Of a stretch of DNA of 64,000 bases, positions 1-10,357 are shown in pieces. Source of the DNA: Dipetalonema caudispina (Eukaryota; Nematoda; Chromadorea; Rhabditida; Onchocercidae). Positions within the stretch are counted from its first letter, which is position 1. Every line of letters begins with the position of its first letter. The position numbers were made by a program, and so were the translations under genes. The stretch lies in the NCBI GenBank assembly GCA_013365325.1, contig JABVXV010000241.1, forward strand, positions 1-64,000, read 5' to 3'. The notes beneath the pieces were generated by a model, which did not search any database, had not been told where the DNA came from, and saw only the letters and a program-made list of their open reading frames with translations.

Positions 1-97
<97 letters not shown>

Positions 98-163
98 CAT
101 TATTATTATTATTATTATTATCATGATTATTATTAGTATTATTAGTATTAGTATTATTATTAA
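1..163. repeat. (TTA)n microsatellite
   Basis: This is a nearly pure TTA/ATT trinucleotide array with a few interruptions (TCA, TTAG) towards the right end. It begins at the first base of the window, so its true length is unknown. No reading frame or gene is associated with it. Confidence 0.95.
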
Positions 164-1004
164 TTTATTGTTACTATTATCAGTATTAATGTCTTCAGGA
201 TGAATTTTGTAATCATAATTATTTCTACCATCTCTCTCTCTCTCTCTTCCTCTTTCTACTGAAAGTATTGGATATTAGGCATGATAAGAAAATTGTGCAA
301 ATATCCTTGAGCTGCAATATGAACGATCATTGAATGATTATCGCCTTTCTGACAATACTTCATCATTTTTCATTTATCCTCTCTCTTTTAAATTTTCTTC
401 TTCCTTTCCTTTTTACCCTTCTTCATCTCTTTCCCCTCCCTCTCCCTTTCCTTTTTTTTTTCTTTCCTTGTCCTTCTTTACATGATTTCAACAAGCAATC
501 ATTACTTTTTGAACCAACAAAATTGACGAAATCTTCCCAAACGGATTACCCAATTTTTCTTTTCTTTTCATAAAAATTTCAATTTGTCACTAAAAAAGAT
601 GTTTAAGAATGTATAAGGCAATCTTAAAATTACAAAATCTTTTACTGTGGAAATAATTGCCATCAAATATTGCAAGGATTATCGTTTATATTTTTCGTTT
701 ATTCAAAAAATTAATTTGCTTATTTCATTCAGCAATTAAAAAATTTCAATATTAATAAAGACTTTTTTGTAGAATTTTTTTTCAAGAAATTTATTAATTC
801 GTACTTTAATCAAAAAAAAAAAAAAAAAAATCAAAGAAAATGAAAACAGAAATCATAAAAGACAAATAGATTAATTATGCATGAAAAGGTTGACTTCAAA
901 TAAGGGTATGCATATTTCAAATAATTATTGAATTTTTGAAATTCAAATAAATTTCCAAAATTTAGAAATGAGAAATTTTCGGAAGATCGAGCATTATCCA
1001 TCTA

Positions 1005-1043
<39 letters not shown>

Positions 1044-1384
1044 TTATGAATAATTCTTCTCATTCAATGAATAATAGTTGATTTTTAATATAAAAATCTC
1101 TCTCTTTCTTCTCAAATCTTTGTGGAGTTCTTTTTTTTATTATTGTTGTTATTAATTCTGCATCACTTAAACATTCGACTAAACCAAATTCAATTGTAAA
1201 TTTACATAAATTTAAAAAAAAAAAAAAAAATCAATTGGAATAATTTCGTGTTTTTTCACCGAAGAAAAATTAATTCAAAAATGTATAAAATTTGAAATTT
1301 TATAACTTCAATGAAAATTAATTTTTAACTTGCCCACTTCAGTGTTTCTCCTTCATCTTCTAATCATTTCTTTTGCCAATTCAC
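164..1384. other. AT-rich intergenic DNA with simple repeats
   Basis: No supported gene was found. The stretch holds short CT runs near 233-250 and a pyrimidine-rich tract at about 350-480 that produces a meaningless Phe/Leu/Pro open frame. It also has several poly-A and poly-T runs and a (TA)n array at about 1001-1039. Confidence 0.7.
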
Positions 1385-1980
1385 TAATATTTAGTATAAA
1401 TATGAAAAGTTTATGAAGCTATTGTTAGATCATTTTATATGTATTAAGCGCAAATGTACCATAAATTCTTTTTTTTTTTTTTATATTTGAATAATTTATT
1501 GTACTAACCGTTCAAACATTATGACACAAATGACGCAAGGTATAAATTGATTTTTCCTAAATCCCGTAAAACATTTAGTATAAATATATGAGAATAACCA
1601 TTGTAATAATCCAAATTGGATCATATAACACTACGGTATGAGGTCAATTGTGCATTAAGCGCAAATGTACCGCAAATTCTTTTTCATATTTATAGAATTT
1701 ATTTTATCAAGTAAATTCTGGCTCAAAGTATGAATCAATTTTTACTTAAATAGCTCATAATATCTGATATAGGTATGTTATATTTGATTATCGTAATAAT
1801 TCAAATTGATTCATATAATGTTACAGTATGAGGACAATTATACATTAAGCGCAATTATACCACTATTCTTTCATGTATCACACAACCGCCAGATATTTTG
1901 GTTTAAATTGATTTAGTCTTCGAAAACATTTAGTATAAATATATGGAGATTAACGAATAATTTGATCATATCATAATTAC
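1385..1980. repeat. degenerate ~185-205 bp tandem repeat, about 3.5 copies
   Basis: The same ordered motifs recur. ATTTAGTATAAATAT occurs near 1390, 1573 and 1931, with a diverged copy near 1762. ATCATATAA or a close variant is followed by C/GGTATGAGG near 1620 and 1810. ATTAAGCGCAA followed by TGTACC or TATACC occurs near 1444, 1654 and 1844. Spacing between copies is about 190-210 bases. This looks like a small diverged satellite or minisatellite. No coding potential or transposon ends were seen. Confidence 0.75.
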
Positions 1981-2179
1981 TGTTTACTGGAAATACATTT
2001 GAAATTGTTTGAAATGCAGAAAAAAAAGAAAAATACATTTGAATATGAATGTTAAATTTGTTGATTGGTTATCATTTTTGTTATATTTTTTATTATTATC
2101 ATTGTGCAACCAAAATGATTTTTCGTTTTCTTTTTCTTTTACTTTTTTTTTTTTTTTTTTTCGTTTTTTGAGGTTCATA

Positions 2180-5100
2180 ATGTATTGGTTAATGGTATTA
2201 CAACAATTGATGATAATCATGATTGCAATGAATCATATTACAAATACATTTGCTTGTTTCAGCAGTAAGAGTTTTTTCATTTTATTTTATGAAATTAAAT
2301 TAAATTAAAATTAGTCAACAAGTTAATGTAAGCTAATTAAAAATGAACAAAAAAAAAAGAAAAAAAGTGGAACGTATTATAGTGCATACGTATATGTGTG
2401 ACATTTAACGTAACACACGTAATACGTGTAAAATTTGTTATTTTAGTTAAATAAGAAAAAGAAAAAAAAAAAACAATGATGATTAGGGGAACGATTAAAG
2501 AAATGAAATTAAATTTGGAAAAAAAGAGAAACGAAACGAATGAGTCAAATATCTTTCATAAGGCTTACTTATAAGAGTATTGAGTTATTATAGTTCTAAA
2601 AAAAAAAAAAGTAAGTTTATTAATAATTTAGGTAATAATATGAATAATATAACAAATAATTTAGTTGATTAAATTAAATTTTTTAGAGGCTGCTGAACTT
2701 GTAAGAGAAAATAGGATTACCTGTTGATCTTGTTGTTATTAGAGGAGTTGCTAATTCTGATAGATCTACTAGCAATAATACTATTAATCCTATCATACAA
2801 GAAAAAATTGAGTATAAAGTTGTAAAGAATTTAATTATTTAATTGATTATTTAGGTGGTTTTTGTTCTTGTCCAACAACAATTGCTACTTGTTCATGTGC
2901 ACAACATATACCATTACAACGTGAAAGTTACGTTGCACCACATGTACTACATAAATTACCAAGTAAATTACATATTACATATCAATTAATTTAAAAAAAA
3001 AAAAAAAAAAGTTTGATTAGGATTAAATTATTAATTAATATGGCGAAATTTCTTTTTATCTAACAGAATGTGTTGCTTTTTATCAATTGATATTTCAGTG
3101 AATAATTGGAAAATAATAACTAATCAATTGTAATAATAATTAATATAGAAAATTAATTCGCAATAAAAAAATGAAATTAATTGTAATTACTATATGTGAT
3201 TTGATTTTTAAAGAATTTGAATAATTTCAGGTTTACTTGTCCCTCCTACATCATCCTATTCTGCACCATATTCAGCATATCAATATCATCCAGTTAATAC
3301 TGCACCATTTGCGAGTGTTTCATATCCTCAAACATATAATTTACCCTATACCTATAATGCACCGCAATCAATTCCTCAACAACCTATGTTACCACCATTA
3401 TTATCATATAATGATCAGCGATCAACCGGTAATATTATGGGTACACCTGAAAATTACAATTCACCCTATCATATATATAGAATTCATTCACAAGAATTGC
3501 CACCAAATACGGTAGCAAAGGTACCTCCAATTCATAAACAACAAAAGTATCCAAATGAATATGATAAAATTTTACACCAAATAGAAGTGGCACCATCTAT
3601 TATCACCAGGTTAATTATTTCATTTTTCGTTTTTTTTTTTTTTTTTTTCTCATTTCAAAAAATTTACAGATTAATTTTATTTAAAATTATAGGGATGATA
3701 ATGATGCATTTATAAACTAAAATTACTACCTTGAAAATTGCGGTCAGGTCGGATTTGAGTAATTTTGTCCATTATATGAATGAAATTGAATTCGTTTCAT
3801 TTCAATTCGATGACATATGCCACACTTCTTTTTTGGAAGAGGCTAACATTTGCTAATAGTTTCATTTAATCATTTCTTTGATCAAACTACCAATGGTTTA
3901 ATTAAACAGTAATTTTTATAAAAGAATAATTGAAATAATTTACTAAAAAATTGGTTCGAATTTTAAGAATGATTATAAATTGAATTTTAAAAAAAGATAA
4001 TATATTCGAAATAGTCTAAAATTTGAAATTAAATTATTGCAATAATGGAAATCTAATTTTTTCCTGTTTTTTCTTTCGCTTTAGCGAATCTATCAATGAT
4101 ATTAATCAAAAGGCAACTAAACGCTTGCAACATACCAATGCAACATTATCCGCACAAAATTTTGTCATCGTACCTGGTCAACAACATTCGATAGGAGCTG
4201 CTAATTCAGCTTCTCATCAAGCACAAGCGATTATTTCAACTGCGACAAACAAGAAAAATTATCAACATGGAATTACACTACAACGTCGTATTTTCACCAA
4301 TCAAAATATCACATTGATTCGTGGAACGGATAATTCTAAGAGGCGTCACGACAGAAAGCTATTACCATGTTCCAGAAGTATCACTAAATCTGCAAATCAT
4401 AATAGCATACCTATCTCAGATGGAACGCAATCTACCAACGATTGTATTGCATTATTAAGAAGTTCAACTTCATCAGAATCCAATGATAAATTTAATATGG
4501 AAACAAATACCTTAAATGGCAAATATCCTGAAACTAATTTCAACTTAAATGAAAGAAGGGGAAATACACTTAGTGTGAGAAATGGTATTAGGATGATTCC
4601 TCGAATAGAATCACTTAAGCATCTAAAATCTTCTGATGCTACATCATTTATCGATAATGACATTGCAATTGCTTCACAACGAAACAGTTATGATAACAAT
4701 AAATTGTTACAAAAACATCAAAAGTTTGTTTTTTATTTTTTTTTTTCTTCTGAATTTTTTAAAAAGATTTTTCTCTTTTTTTTTTCTTGAATAAAACTTC
4801 AAAATAACAGCTTATAATTTGTTCGATTCTACAATTAAGCAGATTTTATGATTATTATTATCATTTGGAAATTTAAATTTGACTAAACTTATTCATCGTG
4901 TAGTTCATTTTCATACATTGTCTTATATCTATAAATAGATCTTGAGCTAATTTTCCGTTAAAATCTATGTTGTAATTGAATGGAAAAAGAAATAATTCGT
5001 TTGGAACTGTTTTATAGTAGTTAATTAGCGTTAGTTTAATTTCAACTTTCTTAAAAATGTTAGTTGCATCTAAAAATTCATTTACATATTTTTAAAGTTG

Positions 5101-6599
5101 AAAATAATTGAACTAAAACATATGAGCAAAACAAATAATGTGATAAATCCTATTTTTGATAAAATTGTTTGCTTGCTGTTTCTCCTTCTTTTTTTTTTTT
5201 TAAATTCCAATCCAAAAATTAATGTAATTAACTGATTATTGTTTTTCTTTTTTAATTTTAGTTCGGAAATTGCTGAAAATATATTACAAAAAGGTAAGAA
5301 TATCAATTCAATTGATGCTGAAAAATATATTAACCAAAATACGAAAGCAATGTTTGGAAAAGAGGTAAATTGGAAATTTTTCCATTCAAATTAATATGTA
5401 AAAAAAAAAAAAAAAAAATGTTAACAGTTTCTTGAGAAATAATTCAGGAATTAATTTCAATATATTTACGAATTTTTTGGTAATTAAAATCAAACTAACA
5501 AATTATTTTACTCCATTTCATCGTGCAAATAATATATTAAAATACCATTGGAAAATTTTCTATTGTGAAATTTATTTTTCCAATAAAAAAGATAAAAAAA
5601 ATTTTAGGCATTTAATGAAATTTTATCCAGTGATTTGCCAAGAACAAATGATCAATCACTTAGTCGTTCATTTGGAAGAACGAAAAATGGTGCAATGCAA
5701 TGGATTGATTATGAGAATAGGTTTTATTCAACTTATCAACATCAGGTACTTAGATTTTTACTTTTTTTTTTTTTTTTCATAAAGAGGATAATAAATTTTG
5801 TAGACAAGACATATCGTAGATACTTAAGTGTCTTATTGACAGTTTAATTCAGTTCATGTGAGTTTATGAATTCAACAATATTGTTTGCAGAAGTGTATAG
5901 GTCGAGTATTGGGCTATTTGCGGAATGGAACAGTTATGTCAGCAGCGCAGAAATGTGAGGATCTAGACTGTGATGCTACGAATGTTAGAATTTCAGGAGA
6001 TCGTATCCTAGAAATTACCTTTTTAAAAAATATCACTGGACGCTTCAGAAATCATGGCAACTATTGTGTTTCAAGTATGATTTAAAATAGAAGTTGAAAT
6101 TATGAATATTTTATTTTAAATTTTAAAAAAAATTTTAAAAGTATCCTATATTATATTCGGGGATATACATAATTCCCCGCAAACATGTTTGTAAATGAAA
6201 TTTGGAAATTGAATTCCTAATTTTAGAGAAGTCGATAGGTGAAATCAAATCTGGCCATGCAATGTTTGGAACAAATGGGGTATGTTTTCATTGTTATATA
6301 AAAATTTACAAAATATCTTTCTTCCAGAGATGATAACTTTTTTTTTTTTTTTTTGTTTTCTGAAATAAATACTTTTCAAATTTACTTCGAAACATTTTCG
6401 AAATTATAAGATGAAGAATGAAAGAAGAGTTTTTGCTTTTGAAGTATTTCAATTTTAGTTTTCACAAACTCGTCAATTCGACGATTTAATCCGTAAAAAC
6501 ATTCACTATCATGAATATCGAGAAGTAAATAAACGAAAAGGACAAACAGTACGATCAATGAAGCCATTATTAGTTGATGGTACAGCAAGAGTGTTGTAG
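2180..6599 (+). CDS. unrecognised secreted-type protein, nine exons, about 609 aa
   Basis: No family is recognised. Exons used: 2180-2264, 2855-2962, 3231-3609, 4085-4723, 5262-5364, 5608-5745, 5891-6074, 6227-6279 and 6459-6599. All junctions keep phase and the frame stays open to a TAG. The first exon encodes a signal-peptide-like hydrophobic stretch (residues about 1-28, ending ...FACFSS). It is followed by a short Cys-rich segment with a CSC...CSC pattern, then a Pro/Tyr-rich low-complexity region (about residues 65-190) and a long Ser/Asn/Arg-rich hydrophilic exon. The C-terminal part has four cysteines in about 60 residues (exon 7). The N-terminal Cys layout recalls nematode ground-like/hedgehog-related secreted proteins, but I cannot match the ground-like domain at the C-terminus. 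Exons 1 and 2 are the least certain. An alternative open segment at 2715-2818 breaks the frame if included. Confidence 0.65.
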
Positions 6600-7196
6600 T
6601 TTAAATGTTATAATAATTTACTTAGATACAATATGATACAGAATGATTAGATAATGTATATGTGAATAGGATGAACAAATTATATTACTGATATATCCAA
6701 GATATACTACCAATGATTGTATCATTAATATTTGAAATTAATGATTAGCATAGTTAGATGTTTTTAAAAAATACATTAGATTAAAATTTTAAAATATATT
6801 TCAAATGTATAAAAATGAATTCCTACTCATAATTATTCAAAATTTTGAGCAATAAAATTAATATTAATACTTTAAAGCAAACATTCATCTATTCAAATGT
6901 AAATTACTGCACTATTATTGGATGCAAACATTGGTAATATTATCATGTTTAATCATTTTTATTTTTTTTTTTAGAAAATTATAAACAGGGATCGAAATTT
7001 TGTTATTAAACGAATTGTCTTTCATTTGTCTTCTTAACTTGTGTGAATCACAATTTGTCATTTAAGCTTATTATCGTATGAATTTAAAGGAAATGTATGC
7101 TTTCTATTATGTACGTTATAATGATACAGTGATTGCAATGAATAATCAGTGATGTGATAATAATTATAATGGTAAAAACTGTTTACAAATTAATAA

Positions 7197-7920
7197 ATGA
7201 GAGTTAATGCTTCATTAAAATATTGTCTCGCACATGAAATTGGTGAATACAGCAGGGAAATTTTTGAAAGCACAACATTAATTTGTCCGATCGACCTTTA
7301 TTGTGAGGTATTTTGAATGTATAATAACAATTTTCAGCCTATTTTTCCGTTTCTTTTTTTTTTTTTTTCACTTTTTTCAACTTTTCTTAAATGAGAAACT
7401 TTCCCTTCTTTACCGTTTGTGAAGTCTCAATTAAAGAACCAAGCGATATGCTTTGAAAAGTCTGATTCTCTGAAATAGCCTGATATGAAAAATTAGACGA
7501 GTAAGGTGTGTATTGTCGTGATAATTTTGAATTACAGAAAGAGTTAGTCAAATGAAAAACAAAAATTGGATGAAAGTTAATGTAAACAGCAAAATTGATT
7601 GTCCTAAAAATTGCGAAACTCAAAAATATTTTCCCATTAATTTCCATCGAAATTCAAAATTTATACTGCTTGATAAATTGCAATGAAGCACTAATTTTCA
7701 AAACTAATACAAATTTTATATTGCAAACTGTGCAATATACAAAAAAAAAAGAAGGCATAATTGATAATAAAATTTGCAAGAAGTATAAGAATCCAGAATT
7801 ACAAAAACGAAACAGTAAAAACTTTAAGGAAAAAATTCTTTTGAAAAATTATTACTCTCCAATAATAGCATCAACATTTACTCGATTGTTTCCGCTTAAC
7901 AAAGATGAATGCAAGGTATA
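7197..7920 (+). other. exon-like segments, unresolved or broken gene
   Basis: Several pieces look coding but do not join into one open frame. An ATG at about 7197 opens a 37-codon segment ending in CPIDLYCE before a GTATTT donor-like site near 7310. After an acceptor at about 7537, a frame reads through DCPKNCETQKYFPINFH and stops at TGA near 7684. A second frame, shifted by one base and overlapping it, is open to 7914 and ends ...NKDECK at AAG|GTATAG. The switch of the better-looking frame near 7640-7690 suggests a frameshift, a missed intron or a decayed gene. On the minus strand 7387-7647 is also open (Ser/Thr/Gln-rich) and could be a last exon. No family was recognised for either strand. 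Confidence 0.3.
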
Positions 7921-8172
7921 GAAAAATCGTATTCGAACTTCCAATAATAATCATATCACATCAGATATGCATGATAATTACTCAATAAGACACATCTTCC
8001 TTTTTTGTAAAACCGGAAAGTGTTTCAACCGGGATAGTCATTTTCGTCTAGTTATCAAAAACAGCACAAACTAAGGGAAATATATGAATCAAAGTGGTAG
8101 AATATAAAAAATCACAATGAAATGAAGATTTAAAAAAAAGGGAAAAACTCATAAAAATTATGATCTGACTGT

Positions 8173-8794
8173 TTAAGTTTTGGTTTGATCGAACTGCTCG
8201 TTGTCATTATTCTTCACACGAATGACTTCTTTTACATTTTTCAAAGTATCGTTCAATTTTTTCATTTCTTCTTTTTGCTTCAAAATATCAATAAGTGTAT
8301 TCAATTTCTTATGCAAAATATTTGTGTAAGAAACAAAGAGAGAAAGGAAAGTCATTACAGGATGTAAATACATATATATGTTGAAAATATGCTTTCAAAT
8401 TTCAAATTCAAATTTTTTCATATTACAAAAATTGATAATAATAATCACCTGATTATAGAAATATTGCTCTTCTCGAGCAGTTGCCATTCGGCCAAATGCA
8501 CCACCCGCTTTTAAAATTGAACCCGCACCATCGGTTGAATTTGGCTAAGAATGATGACAAAATTTATTATACCTATCTAGTCACTAGCTTATTCATTCAT
8601 TAACTGAAGTTATTCTCTTATCATTCCATCGTATTATCTCCTCTTTGTCTATTTGCGCAAATTTTTCAGAAAATTTTTGATGTAGGAATGTATTCCTTTA
8701 TTTGCATTCAAGTGAAAGATAAGAACAGATGAGCTTGAGTGAAATTTAAATTAAAACTTACATCACCAATACTTGCATTAAAATTTCCCGACAT
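8173..8794 (-). CDS. mai-1: ATPase inhibitor IF1 homologue, MAI-1 type
   Basis: IF1 family proteins bind F1-ATPase and block ATP hydrolysis. Three exons (transcribed 8794-8762, 8544-8449, 8307-8173) give 87 aa. Exon 2 carries the conserved inhibitory segment GAGSILKAGGAFGRM followed by AREEQYF, which matches the IF1 core of animals. The start is the ATG just 3 bases or so after a TTTTCAG acceptor (8799-8801), a likely SL trans-splice site, so the protein begins MSGN and has no mitochondrial presequence. This is like the cytosolic C. elegans MAI-1 and unlike MAI-2. Exon 3 encodes a Lys/Glu-rich helix followed by an acidic/Asn tail. The whole protein contains no histidine, although mammalian IF1 uses His residues for pH control. 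The exon 3 acceptor is GCATAAG, a weak AAG site. No better AG lies between it and the donor, but that junction is the least certain part. Confidence 0.83.
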
Positions 8795-9410
8795 ATATCT
8801 GAAAATATTGTTCGAATTAAAAATTTGCTAAGATAAACATTTTCTTATGAATGAAAATTCCTCCAGCACAGATGACTTATACTTAATATCTAGTATAAAC
8901 CAAATAAGTGCCTTTAAAACAAAAATTCAGCAATTATTGATCTTAACCTGAGCCTTGGACTGAAATGCTTACTGCCGTATAGTTGAAGGACAAGAATGAA
9001 AGAAAGATGTATGATATCCGTAATTCTTTTGACATAAAAGTGTAACGAAATACAATTTATTGGAAGCAAATATCGATTTATTGTTTTAGATAAGAGACGG
9101 TATGAACTGTAGAACTGGCCTAAACTTATTTTGTCATAAATTGGCCTAGGCGTATCAATGACATAAACTGAAGCAAATATAATAATTTTGAGGAAAATAA
9201 AACAAATTTAACAAAAAAAAAAAAAAAGGAAAAAAAAAATCACTTATGGGTTTTCAGAAAAAAATGTCATTAATACTACCAGTTAGAAAACATATGATTA
9301 AATTAGGACAATTTTTATATCGGTTAATAGTAAAGCAAAGAAAGAAAGATTAATATTCGAAACGACTAATGAATTCTAGTGGAATTTCAATAAGAACTGT
9401 AACTTAATGC
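8795..9410. other. intergenic, no gene seen
   Basis: This is AT-rich sequence upstream (on the minus strand) of the IF1-like gene. It contains A-runs near 9212-9239 and no open frame of note. It would hold the IF1 promoter, or the intercistronic spacer if the ORF at 9411-9716 is real and cotranscribed. Confidence 0.5.
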
Positions 9411-9716
9411 TTAATTACTCTCTCTCAAATGCAAATTATCTGATTTTTGATTCAACCAACTCATATTAGCTAATTTCAAGTTATTATACATTAAGGATAC
9501 GAACAAACCGAATGCAACTTTCTCAAACAAACTTTTACTCGAGAATTTAAAAACTTCATCGTCACCCTCAACGGATCTATTTCTCGGATCATTTTGATTT
9601 TTGGTTCCACAGAGTAGAATTGAAATTGAAATAAAAGTCTTATCGAAAAGCATTTTAAAAATACATATTTTGTAAACATTCATCCAACTAGAAAATTTGA
9701 AACTAACTTTTAGCAC
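9411..9716 (-). CDS. doubtful small ORF, possible short membrane or secreted protein
   Basis: A single open frame of 101 codons, not recognised. An internal Met at about residue 22 starts a hydrophobic stretch (MLFDKTFISISILLCG) that would serve as a signal peptide or anchor. A hydrophilic segment follows, then a second short hydrophobic patch (VAFGLFVSLMY). The composition looks more protein-like than random AT-rich frames. However, there is no clear splice or SL acceptor directly upstream and no homology I can name. It lies upstream of the IF1-like gene on the same strand (616-base gap). It may be a chance frame. Confidence 0.3.
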   Translation of the reverse strand: MLKVSFKFSSWMNVYKICIFKMLFDKTFISISILLCGTKNQNDPRNRSVEGDDEVFKFSSKSLFEKVAFGLFVSLMYNNLKLANMSWLNQKSDNLHLRESN

Positions 9717-10357
9717 ATATTTTATGCGTGAGTGGAAAAACAGAAAAAAACTTCCGGAAAATTCGAGAACAAAAATATTAAGCTAACCGGAAAAACAATT
9801 AAATTTTAATTCTAAATTTCAAAAATTAAAAAAGAAGAACCAAAAAGTCTCACAATCTCCCAGCATCTGATTATTAACTTCAAATATACTACCATTATTT
9901 GAGATTAAAAATTTTCGTAACAATTGCATAACTATTTAGATTTATAAGAATGCGAAACAAATGTGTGAAATGCAACAGTGTCTTAGGAGTTGATGTGTTT
10001 TTAATTGGTTGGGGAAATTTGTTTATTCTTATGCGAATTCATTTTTTAGATGAAATTTGTTGGTTTTTGAATTTTAAGTAATTGGAGTTCAGGTTTTAAT
10101 TGGCTGAATTCAGTGATTTAGGATAAATAAATTTAGTGGAAGGAGGAATTACAAGGATATTTCATATAAAACTTTGAACATTCCTTTTACTAATTTCATT
10201 TCGATTGGTTCATTGCTTTATATTATCGCAATTCTTTTCTTAAAATTATCAATGAGCTATTTATGACTGTTTATATGTTGTCATTTTTTTTTTTTTTGTG
10301 CTACTCTTTCCTAATTTCAGAGATGTTTCCAAAATAAGTTTTCCTCGTTAATGACTA

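Noticed and set aside
334..573. Open frame rich in Phe, Leu and Pro
   Set aside because: Produced by a pyrimidine tract; no start context, splice sites or domain.
2715..2818. Open segment reading LPVDLVVIRGVANSDRST as an extra exon of the first gene
   Set aside because: It splices in phase from exon 1 but then forces the Cys-rich exon at 2855 into a wrong frame; a direct exon 1 to 2855 join keeps the whole gene open.
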